A DNA stretch of 64,000 nt from CAZNDN01 sp964571815 (GCA_964571815.1 CAZNDN010000002.1:1-64000); one strand, 5' to 3'; positions 40,355-49,705 are shown, numbered from the stretch's first letter. Made by a program: numbers and translations. The notes: generated from the sequence alone by a model not told the origin.

Positions 40355-41470
40355 CTACGCATTTTCTGCCGCGGCCTTCGGTGCGTGTCCCTCGCTCGTG
40401 CTCGGCAAAAGCTCCGCACGCGTGCGAGGGAAACAGTGTGGGTAGTTCTCACGCACGAACCCGATCATCGCTTCCCGAAGGTGACACCGGAGATTCCAGG
40501 CCGCGGATGAGTCCTTTGCGCTCACCAGCAGGCGAACCTCCATTACCGTCTCCCTGGAATCGGTAACCTGCACACCGCACACCTCCCCATCCCACATCCC
40601 CGACGCCTCAACGATCTTCCGGGTTTGTTCCCTGACGACCTCCACCGGCAGCAGGTAATCGGTGTACAAATACACGGTGCCCAGTATGTTGGCCGAACTC
40701 CTTGTCCAGTTCTGGAACGGTTGCTCGATGAAATAGTTAACCGGCAACACCAGACGACGAAGGTCCCAGATGCGCACGACGACAAAGGTAAGGGTTATCT
40801 CCTCAACCCTTCCCCACTCGTTTTCGACGATAACAACATCATCGAGCCGAATCGGCTGCGTAATGGCTATTTGAATGCCGGCAAGAAGCGTCGCGATCGT
40901 GCGCTGAGCGGCAAGACCAATGATTATGCCGGTGATTCCCGCCGAGGCCAGAAGGCTGACCCCGATCTGTCTGACCCCCTCAAACGTCATTAGTCCCGCG
41001 GAGGCAAGGACGATAACGAGAATCACGACTACGATCTTCTCCAGGACATGCACCTGGGTTACGACCTTCCGGGCCCTCAGGTTGTCTTCCGCCCCCACAT
41101 CGTAGCGCTCCAGAACGATATCCCGCAGCGCAAAGACAATCGAAATCACCAGGTAGCCTACGGCAACGATCAAACACAGCGCGACGGTATGCTGCACGAA
41201 CGCCCGCATGCTCTCAGGCAGCCCCATCAACGGCACCCCCAGCTTGAAAATCAGGAGCGGAAAGATAACCGAGGCGGGCTTGCGCGTATAGCGCACGAAG
41301 TGATCGTCAATAGTGCTGCTTGTCCCCGTAGAAAGCCGGCGCAGTACGCGATAGACACCGTAGCGGATAATCAATCCCGCTATCAGTGCGGCCGCCAGGT
41401 ACACAACGAACGCCACGGCCTGCGTCAACACCATACTCCCCAACAACTCGTCGATCAGCTCCTGAACCAT
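40355..41470 (-). CDS. MscS-family mechanosensitive channel
   Basis: A 371-residue channel. Three to five hydrophobic helices precede the pore helix (LLASAGITGIIIGLAAQRTIATLLAGIQIA, cited as LLASAGITGIIIGLA and QRTIATLLAGIQIA), and the cytoplasmic MscS beta domain follows (DDVVIVENEWGRVEEITLTFVVVRIWDLRRLVLP, partly cited). It releases solutes under hypo-osmotic shock. AAGGAGG lies 10 nt before ATG 41470. nikR lies 106 nt downstream on the same strand and may be co-transcribed. Confidence 0.92.
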   Translation of the reverse strand: MVQELIDELLGSMVLTQAVAFVVYLAAALIAGLIIRYGVYRVLRRLSTGTSSTIDDHFVRYTRKPASVIFPLLIFKLGVPLMGLPESMRAFVQHTVALCLIVAVGYLVISIVFALRDIVLERYDVGAEDNLRARKVVTQVHVLEKIVVVILVIVLASAGLMTFEGVRQIGVSLLASAGITGIIIGLAAQRTIATLLAGIQIAITQPIRLDDVVIVENEWGRVEEITLTFVVVRIWDLRRLVLPVNYFIEQPFQNWTRSSANILGTVYLYTDYLLPVEVVREQTRKIVEASGMWDGEVCGVQVTDSRETVMEVRLLVSAKDSSAAWNLRCHLREAMIGFVRENYPHCFPRTRAELLPSTSEGHAPKAAAENA

Positions 41471-41576
41471 AGTGCTTCAACCTCCTTCAACGATGCAGCA
41501 GTTTGCTTTCAACCTTCTTTTCCCTCTGACGAACCGACTTGACCGCCGCCACCATGGGTTTCCCGGGTGAGCCCGA

Positions 41577-41993
41577 TCAGATATCCCTGCCGAGGGTCGC
41601 CGGCACGAAACGACCGAGTTTCACATGCTTGGTACTGATGAGCTTGTCCGCTACCGCTTTCACTTCGGCCGCCTTCCCCCGCAGAAGAATAACCTCCATG
41701 CAGTTATTGTGGTCGAGGTGCGCGTGCATCGTTGAAATGATGGTGCGTTCATGTTCGTGCTGCCTTCCGGTCAACTGCTCCGTCAGCCCCCGCTGATGAT
41801 GATCATACACCAGCACGACCGCCGCGGCGGTCATGAAATCGGATTGCTTCCACTCAGACTCCACCAGGCTGTGCCGGATAAGATCCCGAATCGCCTCTGA
41901 ACGATTAGCATAACCCTTCTGCCTGATATCTTCGTCAAAACGCTGCAGCAGCACTCCGGACAGCGAAACGCCGAAACGTATGCATTCTTCCAT
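41577..41993 (-). CDS. nikR: Nickel-responsive regulator NikR
   Basis: A 138-residue repressor with an N-terminal ribbon-helix-helix (IRFGVSLSGVLLQRFDEDI..RSEAIRDLIR) and a C-terminal ACT-like nickel domain. The square-planar nickel ligands are present: His79, His90, His92 and Cys98 in HEHERTIISTMHAHLDHNNC (split: HEHERTIISTM plus HAHLDHNNC), spaced as in E. coli NikR. No nickel transporter or hydrogenase gene is adjacent; targets must lie elsewhere. The gene may regulate itself through the palindrome at 42021-42037. Confidence 0.93.
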   Translation of the reverse strand: MEECIRFGVSLSGVLLQRFDEDIRQKGYANRSEAIRDLIRHSLVESEWKQSDFMTAAAVVLVYDHHQRGLTEQLTGRQHEHERTIISTMHAHLDHNNCMEVILLRGKAAEVKAVADKLISTKHVKLGRFVPATLGRDI

Positions 41994-42020
41994 GAGCCGA
42001 TCCTTCCTTCCCTCGACAAC

Positions 42021-42037
42021 CGCTCCGGTCCGGAGCG
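42021..42037. promoter_or_regulatory. 17-bp palindrome upstream of nikR
   Basis: CGCTCCGG T CCGGAGCG is a perfect inverted repeat centred about 36 nt before the nikR ATG. Position and symmetry fit an operator bound by a dimeric RHH protein or a leader hairpin. Confidence 0.4.
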
Positions 42038-42166
42038 AATTCGCCGGGATCTTTCAAGTGTTGTTCGAAAATGCTTCTTGAGTAGTGGTATCACCTCGCA
42101 CTGCGGCACCTGCCACACAGCCTTCGCGGCCACGCTCCTATTCCGCATTCCAAGGCACGTTCGCGG

Positions 42167-42182
42167 ATCAAAATACTTTGAT
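42167..42182. promoter_or_regulatory. Small AT-rich palindrome
   Basis: ATCAAA ATAC TTTGAT, 6-bp arms with a 4-nt spacer, about 180 nt upstream of the GH3 gene. It could be an operator for either divergent gene; evidence is only symmetry and AT richness in a GC-rich region. Confidence 0.3.
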
Positions 42183-42354
42183 TTACGCTCCGGCTGCGCG
42201 GTACCTGCCGGTTGAAGATCGCGGGAAAGCGTGAGTGTGCTCGAAGTGCGGCGACGTATCTCCCCCCTGACGGAGGTACGCCGGGAGGCTACCCGTCACT
42301 CGACACGAACTATTTTCGCATTTTCAGCACGTCTTCAACCATCGGAGTACCATC

Positions 42355-44871
42355 GTGAAACGAAGGAAGCCGACCCGTCGGCATTCGCACCGCCGGCTGC
42401 CCTCCTCCGCTTCTCTTGTGAGACGCATGAGTCTGCGTGAAAAGGTTTTCCTTCTTTCGGGCAAAGATGCCTGGAGTACGATGCCCGTCGCATCCCGCGG
42501 GCTTCCTTCGATTGCCATGGCCGACGGTCCCCACGGTGTGCGTCGCGTCAGACCGGACGCCTTCGCCGACGTCGGCCCGGGAACCGCCTTCCCTACCGGC
42601 ACCGCCATGGCGGCAACCTGGAATCTCGAACTGATTCACAAGACCGGCCGTGCCCTGGGAAGAGAGACCCGCGAACGCGGATTTGATGTGCTCCTGGGCC
42701 CGTGCGTCAATATCATTCGTACTCCAGTGGCGGGCCGGACTTTTGAGTCGTTTTCGGAGGACCCCCACCTGGCGGGGACGATCGGGTCCGCCTGGGTCGA
42801 CGGACTGCAGTCGGCGGGAATCGGAGCGGCCCTGAAACACTTCGCCTGCAATAACCAGGAACGAAACCGGGGCTACGTGGACGTTCTGGTTGACGAAAGA
42901 GCCCTGCGTGAGATTTACCTTCCCGCTTTTGAACGAATCGTCACTGAAAGCCGTCCGTGGACGGTCATGTGCGCCTACAATCGGGTGAATGGCATACATA
43001 TGTGCGCCAACCGGTATCTGCTCAACGATGTGCTCAGGGGTGAGTGGGGTTTCGACGGAGTAGTGATGTCCGATTGGGGCGCCAATCATCGAAGCGCCGA
43101 GTCGCTCCTGGCCGGACTCGATCTGGAAATGCCCGGGCCCCCGCGGTGGTACGGAGAACTCCTTCTGGATATGGTTCACAACCTCTACGCGCAAGTGGGC
43201 GACGTCGACCGGGCGGCCCGGCGACTGTGTGAGCTTGTTCGCAAGGCCGAGGCCGGGGCCGGCCGAAAGGCGCGCGTGGACGCCAATCGGCACCGGTCAC
43301 TGGCGCGTGAGGTGGCCGGCGAAGCGATGGTGCTGCTGAAAAACGACCGCTCGGTACTTCCTCTGGATCCCTCCCGCCTCACAACGCTTGCCGTACTTGG
43401 GCCGGCGGCCGCCGACGTGCAAATTTCGGGAGGAGGCAGCTCACGGGTCGAGCCGGCCTCGTTCGTCACGCCGCTGGAAGGGATCACTCGGGCGCTCAAC
43501 GGCACTGTCGAGATTCTCCATGAAAAGGGATGCGACAATCGAGCCTGGTACGAGCCCGTTGATGTCGCCCACCTCAAACATCCCACGACGGGGGAACCGG
43601 GTCTGAAGGCCGAGTACTTTTCCGATACTTCCTTTCGGCGCCCTCCAACTGCCGTCCGCACCGACTCATTCTCAGACCTTTTCTTCGAATGGATACCTTT
43701 GCCGGAAGGCATAGACGCCGGCGCCGGCTTCGCCGTCAGGTGGACAGCCACGTTCGTTGCGCCTTTTACCGGACCGGCCGTCTTCGGTATCAGCCACACC
43801 GGCCGGAGTCGTCTGGTGCTGGACGGTAGGCAGGTGCTTTCCTGCCGCGCGGAAGCCCCCCGGGGCACCGAACCGCTGTACGCCGAAGCGTCGTACCGCA
43901 CGAGGCTGCGAAAAGGAAAGACATACCGGCTTGTCTGGGAATTCATCAGACCTGCCGCTCACCCGATCGGCCACGCACGTCTGCTCTTCGGGCCACCGCT
44001 CGACACCTCGCCGGAACCGACTCTCAAACGCGCTCTCTCCGTTGCGCGAAAGGCGGATGCCGTCGTGGTTGTTGCCGGCTTTCCCGCCGATTTCGAGACC
44101 GAGGGAAACGACCATCGTACCAACCTTTCGCTTACGGGCTTTCAAGACCGGCTGATCGAGACGGTAGCGGACGCCAACAGGAACACGGTCGTGGTACTCA
44201 ATACCGGCGGACCGATCTCCATGCCCTGGATTGAGCACGTGCCCGCGGTCCTCCAGGCATGGTATGCCGGCCAGGAAATGGGCGCGGCCCTTGCCGACAT
44301 TCTTTTCGGAACGACTAACCCCTCCGGGAAACTGCCCATGAGCTTCCCGGCGCGAATCGAAGACACGACGGCGTATACGAACTACCCCGGTACACGCCAC
44401 CAGGTTCGATACGGTGAAGGGATCTTCGTGGGGTACCGGGGGTATGATATGCGTCGGACGGAGGTGTTGTTTCCGTTCGGCCACGGGCTTTCCTACACGC
44501 ATTTTACCTACCGGAACGTGTCGGCAAAGGTAACATCGGCTTCCGGCAAGAGCAACAGCCGAAAGCGTCAGGTGACACTGACGGTGACTGTGAGCAACGC
44601 CGGGACATGCGGGGGAGCCGAAGTGGTTCAGGTCTATGTCCGTGACTGCCGTTGTTCGGTAGCGCGGCCCGTGAAAGAGCTGAAGGCTTTCCGGAAACTG
44701 ACACTGGAAGCCGGACAGTCCGCGGAGCTGAGCTTTGAACTCGGCGGGCGAGACTTCATGTTCTTCGACCCCCACCGGCGTCAATGGACGTTTGAGCCGG
44801 GAGCATTCGAACTGCTTGTGGGAAGCTCGTCACGGGATATCAGAAAGATTACCGGAGTGGAACTTATGTAA
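42355..44871 (+). CDS. GH3 beta-glucosidase with PA14 insert
   Basis: An 838-residue glycosidase. The GH3 N-terminal barrel has MSLREKVFLLSGKD, FPTGTAMAATWN, KHFACNNQERNR and the nucleophile Asp240 in VVMSDWGANH. A PA14-like beta domain is inserted in the C-terminal GH3 domain (LKAEYFSDTSFRRPP through LVWEFIRPAAHPIGHARLLFGPP), and a fibronectin-III-like domain ends it (FGHGLSYTHFTY, then VQVYVRDC). Such enzymes cleave beta-glucosides or related sugars at the non-reducing end. No signal peptide is visible after the GTG start (42355), so it may work on imported oligosaccharides; ATG 42427 is an alternative start. Confidence 0.9.
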   Translation: MKRRKPTRRHSHRRLPSSASLVRRMSLREKVFLLSGKDAWSTMPVASRGLPSIAMADGPHGVRRVRPDAFADVGPGTAFPTGTAMAATWNLELIHKTGRALGRETRERGFDVLLGPCVNIIRTPVAGRTFESFSEDPHLAGTIGSAWVDGLQSAGIGAALKHFACNNQERNRGYVDVLVDERALREIYLPAFERIVTESRPWTVMCAYNRVNGIHMCANRYLLNDVLRGEWGFDGVVMSDWGANHRSAESLLAGLDLEMPGPPRWYGELLLDMVHNLYAQVGDVDRAARRLCELVRKAEAGAGRKARVDANRHRSLAREVAGEAMVLLKNDRSVLPLDPSRLTTLAVLGPAAADVQISGGGSSRVEPASFVTPLEGITRALNGTVEILHEKGCDNRAWYEPVDVAHLKHPTTGEPGLKAEYFSDTSFRRPPTAVRTDSFSDLFFEWIPLPEGIDAGAGFAVRWTATFVAPFTGPAVFGISHTGRSRLVLDGRQVLSCRAEAPRGTEPLYAEASYRTRLRKGKTYRLVWEFIRPAAHPIGHARLLFGPPLDTSPEPTLKRALSVARKADAVVVVAGFPADFETEGNDHRTNLSLTGFQDRLIETVADANRNTVVVLNTGGPISMPWIEHVPAVLQAWYAGQEMGAALADILFGTTNPSGKLPMSFPARIEDTTAYTNYPGTRHQVRYGEGIFVGYRGYDMRRTEVLFPFGHGLSYTHFTYRNVSAKVTSASGKSNSRKRQVTLTVTVSNAGTCGGAEVVQVYVRDCRCSVARPVKELKAFRKLTLEAGQSAELSFELGGRDFMFFDPHRRQWTFEPGAFELLVGSSSRDIRKITGVELM

Positions 44872-44872
44872 C

Positions 44873-44904
44873 ACCGGGAGGGGTCGGCGCGAAGCGCCTC
44901 CGGT
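44873..44904. terminator. Possible bidirectional hairpin between convergent genes
   Basis: An outer stem ACCGG-AGG / CCTCCGGT with one bulge surrounds GGCGC GAA GCGCC. It lies between the convergent GH3 and lipoprotein genes, but no T run follows on either strand, so terminator function is weak inference. Confidence 0.35.
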
Positions 44905-44908
44905 GCTC

Positions 44909-45304
44909 TCAGGGTATATCGACTCCCGCGGATTCCAGGACGGCCTTGTTTCGAGGGTGGCCCGCATGAACCAGAATCCACCGGTACTCTTCGTACCCTC
45001 CGGACAGTCCGGCACGCACGCAGATTTCATCCTGGGCCTGCATGAATTCTTCCTGGTACTTCAATCGCGCAGCCGCATCTTCGGTCTTGAATGAGTCCTG
45101 ATAAAGATACGCAAGGGAATCCAGGAGCGGATTGCAGGCAATCCATCCGCGCATCTGGGCTACCGACACGCTGGAATCGGCGGGTGCCACGAACTCAACC
45201 TTCTTCTCGTCACCGGCAGAGTCGGATTTTTCCGCTTCCTTGCCCTTACCACACTGAAGGAGAAGGGCGCTACTCAGCAGCACGAACGCAATAGTTTTTC
45301 GCAC
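44909..45304 (-). CDS. Small lipoprotein
   Basis: A 131-residue protein with a GTG start at 45304 preceded by GGAG. It has a short basic start, a hydrophobic stretch (TIAFVLLSSALLLQ) and the lipobox LLLQC, so Cys about 18 is probably lipidated. The acidic/basic linker GKGKEAEKSDSAGDEKKVEF precedes a region with MRGWIACNPLLDSLAYLYQDSF. I recognise no domain. It has its own promoter upstream and is convergent with the GH3 gene. Confidence 0.7.
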   Translation of the reverse strand: MRKTIAFVLLSSALLLQCGKGKEAEKSDSAGDEKKVEFVAPADSSVSVAQMRGWIACNPLLDSLAYLYQDSFKTEDAAARLKYQEEFMQAQDEICVRAGLSGGYEEYRWILVHAGHPRNKAVLESAGVDIP

Positions 45305-45429
45305 GTTTCTTGCTCCATTTTCAAGGCCAACACATACCGTTGTTCGATATCCGGAGATTTCCCGGCCCTCCTCCATGCGCCCCCCCCGAACGAGTGTCGG
45401 GTAGATCGGTTTCGGCAGGGCACGACTTA

Positions 45430-45458
45430 AAAGTAAATTGTATATAGAGGAATGTCAA
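45430..45458 (-). promoter_or_regulatory. Sigma70-type promoter of the lipoprotein gene
   Basis: On the minus strand a perfect TTGACA (45453-45458), a 17-nt spacer and TACTTT (45430-45435) in an AT-rich stretch. The -10 matches four of six bases. Confidence 0.55.
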
Positions 45459-45522
45459 TGTGCAAACGTGATTTCAGCTCACCGCATCCGAATTTCGGAA
45501 GGCTTACCGGCACATACCCATC

Positions 45523-46308
45523 ATGACCGCGGCAAGGCCAAAACTGGGGCAACATTTCCTCACTGCGCCGTCGTACGCAAAAAGGATCGCCGAGTCGATT
45601 CCGGCGGGCCCGGGGGAGAGAGTTCTGGAAATCGGGGCCGGAACCGGAGCGCTCAGCATATATATTCAATCACGTTTTCCGGATTTCCACCTCGTCGAGC
45701 TGGACCGCAATCTTATCACACGGCTTCGGAAAAAGCTGGGGAAGGGATCGTGGACGCTGCACGCGGCCGATGTACTGAAATTGGATTTCTCGGAGATCGG
45801 CTTTCCCCTCCACGTGGCAGGCAACCTCCCCTACGGCCTGACCGGAGCGATCGTACGAAAGACCCTGATGTACGGCAGCGCAATCGCTTCATGCACGTTT
45901 ATGGTACAACGGGAAGTTGCGCAGAGGATCACAGGCGGATTCGGCACCCGGAGCTGTGGGTTCCTTACCGTTTTCTGCAACTACTTCGGCGTACCTCGAA
46001 TCCTTTTCCACGTCCCCCCTGGAGCGTTTTTCCCCCCGCCCAAAGTACGTTCTTCGGTGTTCCGGATCGTCATCCAACCGGAGTTCGCGGCCAGGCTTCC
46101 ACGGGCTCAGTGGGAAGATTTCTTCGGTTTCGTCAGCACGGGGTTCATGCAACGAAGGAAGAAACTCGTGAAAGCGCTTGGAGGAAGAGTCGATACGAAA
46201 CGATGTGTTGAGGCATTACAGGTGGCGGGGCTCGATGAATCGGTGCGGGCCGAACGGCTCACAACGGAGCAATGGGTTGAGATTTACAGGATGGTGCACG
46301 GTGCATAA
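45523..46308 (+). CDS. ksgA: 16S rRNA dimethyladenosine transferase
   Basis: A 261-residue SAM-dependent enzyme that dimethylates two adjacent adenines near the 3' end of 16S rRNA during small-subunit assembly. PKLGQHFLTAPSYAKRI, the SAM motif VLEIGAGTGALS, the acidic VELDRN and the catalytic NLPYGLTG are canonical. Length is standard. ATG 45523 has no strong Shine-Dalgarno, and the gene ends inside the start of the outer-membrane-protein gene. It is the first gene of a run that continues to two lipoproteins. Confidence 0.95.
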   Translation: MTAARPKLGQHFLTAPSYAKRIAESIPAGPGERVLEIGAGTGALSIYIQSRFPDFHLVELDRNLITRLRKKLGKGSWTLHAADVLKLDFSEIGFPLHVAGNLPYGLTGAIVRKTLMYGSAIASCTFMVQREVAQRITGGFGTRSCGFLTVFCNYFGVPRILFHVPPGAFFPPPKVRSSVFRIVIQPEFAARLPRAQWEDFFGFVSTGFMQRRKKLVKALGGRVDTKRCVEALQVAGLDESVRAERLTTEQWVEIYRMVHGA

Positions 46309-48334
46309 GGCGTTCGTGGTAGCCGGCTGGGTCGCCGTTTCGTTGCCGGCCCAGGTCAACATCTGGCCCGCCGCGCTTCAGAAGCCTCCCGCCCGCCTCC
46401 CGCCCGATTCCTCAGGCCTGCTGCTCACGGGCGACCAACGCTTCTACAGGACAACTCTTGACAGTCGCGACAGCCTCACCGTGCATCTTGACGATTCCCT
46501 GAACCGGCTGCACCAGAAGGCCTCCTACAGACTGTCCCGCGACGCCCTGATCGGAATCGACAATCATTTCGTCGACCTCTCGGGATCGTATCAACGTGTG
46601 GGCGGGGGTACGAGGCTGTTTGATCCCGGTTTCAAATGGGCGCCCCTCCTGGTAGTGGACAACCAGGGAAACTCCCGCTCTCTTGAAACGTTGGTAGATG
46701 CCGGGCCGACGCTGGCCGTGCACCCCCGGGGTGTCCCCGTGGAGTTGCAGGGGGGGATTTCGGGTCGTCTGTGGGACCCCGACCTGAAGCGCCGCGAGCG
46801 GCACAGTCACGTCGGCGGCTTCGCCGGTGTGTCGATGCAGGGGGAACGAGGCCTCGGGGATTTGCCGGTGTATCTGAGGTCACGTGCCTTCACCCGCCGT
46901 ATCGACACCTCCAATGTCGGTTCCCTCTCCGGCTCCGTTCTGGCCGGTTACGATATCTCCACCGGAGACAGCCTTCTGGTGTACGTCTCCGATTCGCTGC
47001 TCGACGGCAGGAGTGCTTTTCAAGGCGACAGCAGGCAGGGGGGACGCTATCTGAATGTCCCGCGTAGAATGGTCAACTCCCTGCACGTGCTTGCCGCATT
47101 GAAAGGTGCTCGACGGCTCGGTTTTACACCGGCCGCGACCTACTCGTTCTCACGCCGGACTCTCAGATACCTCAGAGACGGCAGTCACCTGAGCGACAGA
47201 AGAAACACGGAGAACGCGGCGAATCTGTACCTGCTCAGCGACACCACCCGGACGGTGTCGCTTCGAAGCGGCATTCGCTTCGGATTCGAACGTGACGATC
47301 GTCTGTACACGATGTCGGTCGACGATGTGCTCAGGGAAGACAAGAGCAACGCCGACACACTCCGGGTCAACCAGAAAGACTATCAGGGATACAAAGTGCG
47401 CACCGACAACCGGTTGGAGCTTCGACTTCCCGGAGGAACGGCCGCGGCATATTCTCTGTTGTTGTCCCGGTATTCGCGACGGTATCCCTTTGTCTATTTT
47501 GCCGACGAGGAATACCGGGATTCCGTTACGAGTACCGATGATGACCACTGGCTTGAGCAGCAGCACCGGCTCGACCTGACCCTTGTTGATCGGGGGGCGT
47601 GGGAGTTGGGAGCCGAAGCCGAGATCACACGGAACCATCTGATCAATCTCGATGCCGCCCGGAGCATCAATAACGCCGTCAGCAGGTTCTACCGGCTCGG
47701 AATCTCCACATCATGCTCTCTGTCGACCGAATTTCGCGTCCGGCACAGTCTGCGCGGTGATGTTGCGCGAACGGAGTATGATTTCAAGGAGAAGAATCAC
47801 TACAACTTTCCACCTTACTCACGTACGTTCAGTTCAAAACTCGATCTGGAGTTCGTCCCCCGGGGCCCGTTGCGCTTGAGAAGTGTGTGGACGGAGACGT
47901 ATCTTGATGATGGATATCGGTTCTCGTCGGCGTACATCGATCCGGCGCTGACCAACGACTCCAGCCTCATTACCCGCGGCTCCTTCTATGCGATTGAACG
48001 CGAGTCCCGGATACACGAGCTGCGACTGGAATCGTTCGTGACGCTTCCACGAAATGTCGAGTTCGGCATGGGAGGATACCTTCAAAACAGCCGTCACCTG
48101 CAGTGGGACGGAAGTGAAAGTGGATTTGTACGGCGCGACCGGGACACGGAGTACCGACTCATTCCATTCGTAGAGCTGACATTCCTCGGCCGAACCGGTA
48201 TTCTCCTGACGGCGCGAGCCGCGCGCAGCTATACCGGAAGCGCCGTGTGGTTCCGGCAGTGGCACAGGGGCGTAGCGCCGGCCGAGGCTTTCTGGGATCT
48301 CAAGCTGACGGCACGGGCCGGAATCCCCCTGTAG
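46301..48334 (+). CDS. Predicted outer-membrane beta-barrel protein
   Basis: A 677-residue protein starting with GTG 46301, overlapping the ksgA stop by 8 nt. It begins with a signal peptide (VHKAFVVAGWVAVSLPAQ). The rest alternates hydrophobic and polar residues in many short strands with Tyr/Arg/Asp-rich turns and no hydrophobic helix, as in large outer-membrane barrels (for example KLDLEFVPRGPLRLRSVWTETYL). I cannot name the family, and no TonB box or plug domain is recognised. It is followed by two lipoproteins, so the three may form one surface complex. Confidence 0.7.
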   Translation: MHKAFVVAGWVAVSLPAQVNIWPAALQKPPARLPPDSSGLLLTGDQRFYRTTLDSRDSLTVHLDDSLNRLHQKASYRLSRDALIGIDNHFVDLSGSYQRVGGGTRLFDPGFKWAPLLVVDNQGNSRSLETLVDAGPTLAVHPRGVPVELQGGISGRLWDPDLKRRERHSHVGGFAGVSMQGERGLGDLPVYLRSRAFTRRIDTSNVGSLSGSVLAGYDISTGDSLLVYVSDSLLDGRSAFQGDSRQGGRYLNVPRRMVNSLHVLAALKGARRLGFTPAATYSFSRRTLRYLRDGSHLSDRRNTENAANLYLLSDTTRTVSLRSGIRFGFERDDRLYTMSVDDVLREDKSNADTLRVNQKDYQGYKVRTDNRLELRLPGGTAAAYSLLLSRYSRRYPFVYFADEEYRDSVTSTDDDHWLEQQHRLDLTLVDRGAWELGAEAEITRNHLINLDAARSINNAVSRFYRLGISTSCSLSTEFRVRHSLRGDVARTEYDFKEKNHYNFPPYSRTFSSKLDLEFVPRGPLRLRSVWTETYLDDGYRFSSAYIDPALTNDSSLITRGSFYAIERESRIHELRLESFVTLPRNVEFGMGGYLQNSRHLQWDGSESGFVRRDRDTEYRLIPFVELTFLGRTGILLTARAARSYTGSAVWFRQWHRGVAPAEAFWDLKLTARAGIPL

Positions 48335-48365
48335 CGGAAAAGGCGTCGGCCGGAAGGGAATTACT

Positions 48366-48944
48366 GTGAAAATCCGTCGGTATTGGATACCAATTATGCT
48401 GCTGGGGAGCTTCTCCTGCGGCGTGTTCGTTCCTCGAGACAAAGCCGAGCCCCCCTCGGCCCCGGTGCAGGAAAACCCCTTCGACTTTGCTTCCATCTTC
48501 CGCCGGGAGCAGATCGGAGACAACGTGAGCAACCTCACTTATGAGGACTACTTCCATGATGATTTTGTCTACGAGGACAATTCCGCAAACACCTATTCGG
48601 GGGAGGAAATCGTTGACCGGCTCGACCTCATTGTGTCCCGCTTCCCTTCGGAACAGTACCGGGTTGCGGTAAAGTGGGCATACTATTCAAACGTGGAGGA
48701 ACCGACGGTCTTCAATGTGTCGGATACCATAACGTTGTACAGAAAGTATTACGTGGTGGTCGATTCCATCGGAGAAGACACCACGACCCTTCTCGGAGAC
48801 ACCGGCACGTGTCAACTGCGTGTAATCCACTCGCGTAAGGTCAATGCGTGGACCCTGTATCGTTGGAAGGACGGCGCCGATATCGGCTTCTTTCATCCCC
48901 TGTTTGACGATTCCCGGCGCCGCGACTCGGGGGATGAGAAGTGA
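48366..48944 (+). CDS. Lipoprotein, partner of the outer-membrane protein
   Basis: A 192-residue lipoprotein with a GTG start. The signal WIPIMLLGSFSCGVF contains the lipobox (LGSFSC), so Cys about 18 is acylated. The mature part (LTYEDYFHDDFVYEDNSANTYSGEEIVDRL) resembles the next protein and SnoaL-like folds that read TPxxVVexLxxAYexxDxexY, but similarity is weak. It follows the barrel gene by 31 nt and overlaps the next by GTGA. Function is unknown. Confidence 0.75.
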   Translation: MKIRRYWIPIMLLGSFSCGVFVPRDKAEPPSAPVQENPFDFASIFRREQIGDNVSNLTYEDYFHDDFVYEDNSANTYSGEEIVDRLDLIVSRFPSEQYRVAVKWAYYSNVEEPTVFNVSDTITLYRKYYVVVDSIGEDTTTLLGDTGTCQLRVIHSRKVNAWTLYRWKDGADIGFFHPLFDDSRRRDSGDEK

Positions 48945-49657
48945 GAAGAAGAAAGACCGAAAGAATCGTCCGGGGGCTCAAGCGTAAGCTCTGCGTGACG
49001 GCGGTCCTTGGACTCGCGGTATCGTGCGAAAACCCGTTCTTTCCGCCGACGGCCGATCCGGTGGGGAACAAGGGGCTGAAACGCTCTACCCCCCGGGGCG
49101 TGGTTGAACAGTTGATTCGGGCGTACGAGACGATGCAGTTTGAACTGTTCAAAGATGTTTTTGCTCCCGATTCGGTCGACAGGGAATTCCGGTTTTACGT
49201 TGCACCCGGTTTCGCTCTCGAAAAGCTGGGCAGAGGAGAGAAGCTGTCCAGCGAAGATATCAGGCAAGACGAACTCGCCTTTGTAGATCCGGGCACCTAT
49301 CACTACTGGAACCTCGACGGAGAGCTGGCTCGGCACGAACGCCTTTTTTCCCGGGTATCGGACATTCGATTCACCGCGCGCCCCGTTGACGACAGTATTG
49401 TTTATACCGTATCCACAACCGTTGAGACTCTGGGCACCGGTATCGGCTCCGGAGACACCACCTATTACATCTGGGAGAAACGCGACACAACCCGCGTTGA
49501 GATCCTCGTGGAAGAGAGTCGGATGAGTATCGACCATACCAGTTGGAGCCGCCCCATGGAATTCGAGCTCGGCCCCCAGGTATTCTGCTTGAGCCGCGAC
49601 CCGAACGAGCCGGAATTGTGGGTTGTTCATCGATGGTTCGACTTGGGTGGGGAGTGA
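48941..49657 (+). CDS. Lipoprotein with SnoaL-like repeat
   Basis: A 238-residue lipoprotein starting with GTG, overlapping the previous stop by 4 nt. The signal LKRKLCVTAVLGLAVSCENP ends in the lipobox AVSC. STPRGVVEQLIRAYETMQFELFKDVFAPD, then FRFYVAPGFALEKLG, is the common start of SnoaL/NTF2-like lipoproteins that bind ligands. It appears to be a distant paralog of the preceding gene. Together with the barrel it forms a likely surface-exposed unit. Confidence 0.75.
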   Translation: MRRRKTERIVRGLKRKLCVTAVLGLAVSCENPFFPPTADPVGNKGLKRSTPRGVVEQLIRAYETMQFELFKDVFAPDSVDREFRFYVAPGFALEKLGRGEKLSSEDIRQDELAFVDPGTYHYWNLDGELARHERLFSRVSDIRFTARPVDDSIVYTVSTTVETLGTGIGSGDTTYYIWEKRDTTRVEILVEESRMSIDHTSWSRPMEFELGPQVFCLSRDPNEPELWVVHRWFDLGGE

Positions 49658-49705
49658 AAGACCGGCGAAGGCGGCCGACGAGCGCTCTCGCGGCGCGGGA
49701 ACCTC

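Larger units (their letters stand above)
41994..42354. other. Divergent intergenic region between nikR and the GH3 gene
   Basis: About 360 bases without a gene. It contains two palindromes (42021-42037 and 42167-42182). The E. coli NikR operator type (GTATGA-N16-TCATAC) is not seen. No strong sigma70 promoter is recognised for either gene. Confidence 0.5.

Noticed and set aside
42310..44784. Long open frames antisense to the GH3 gene (327 and 370 residues)
   Set aside because: They mirror a clear GH3 enzyme, have no family motifs or Shine-Dalgarno sites, and long antisense frames are expected at this GC content.
46178..46300. Upstream extension of the outer-membrane-protein frame
   Set aside because: It lies inside ksgA and would bury the signal peptide.
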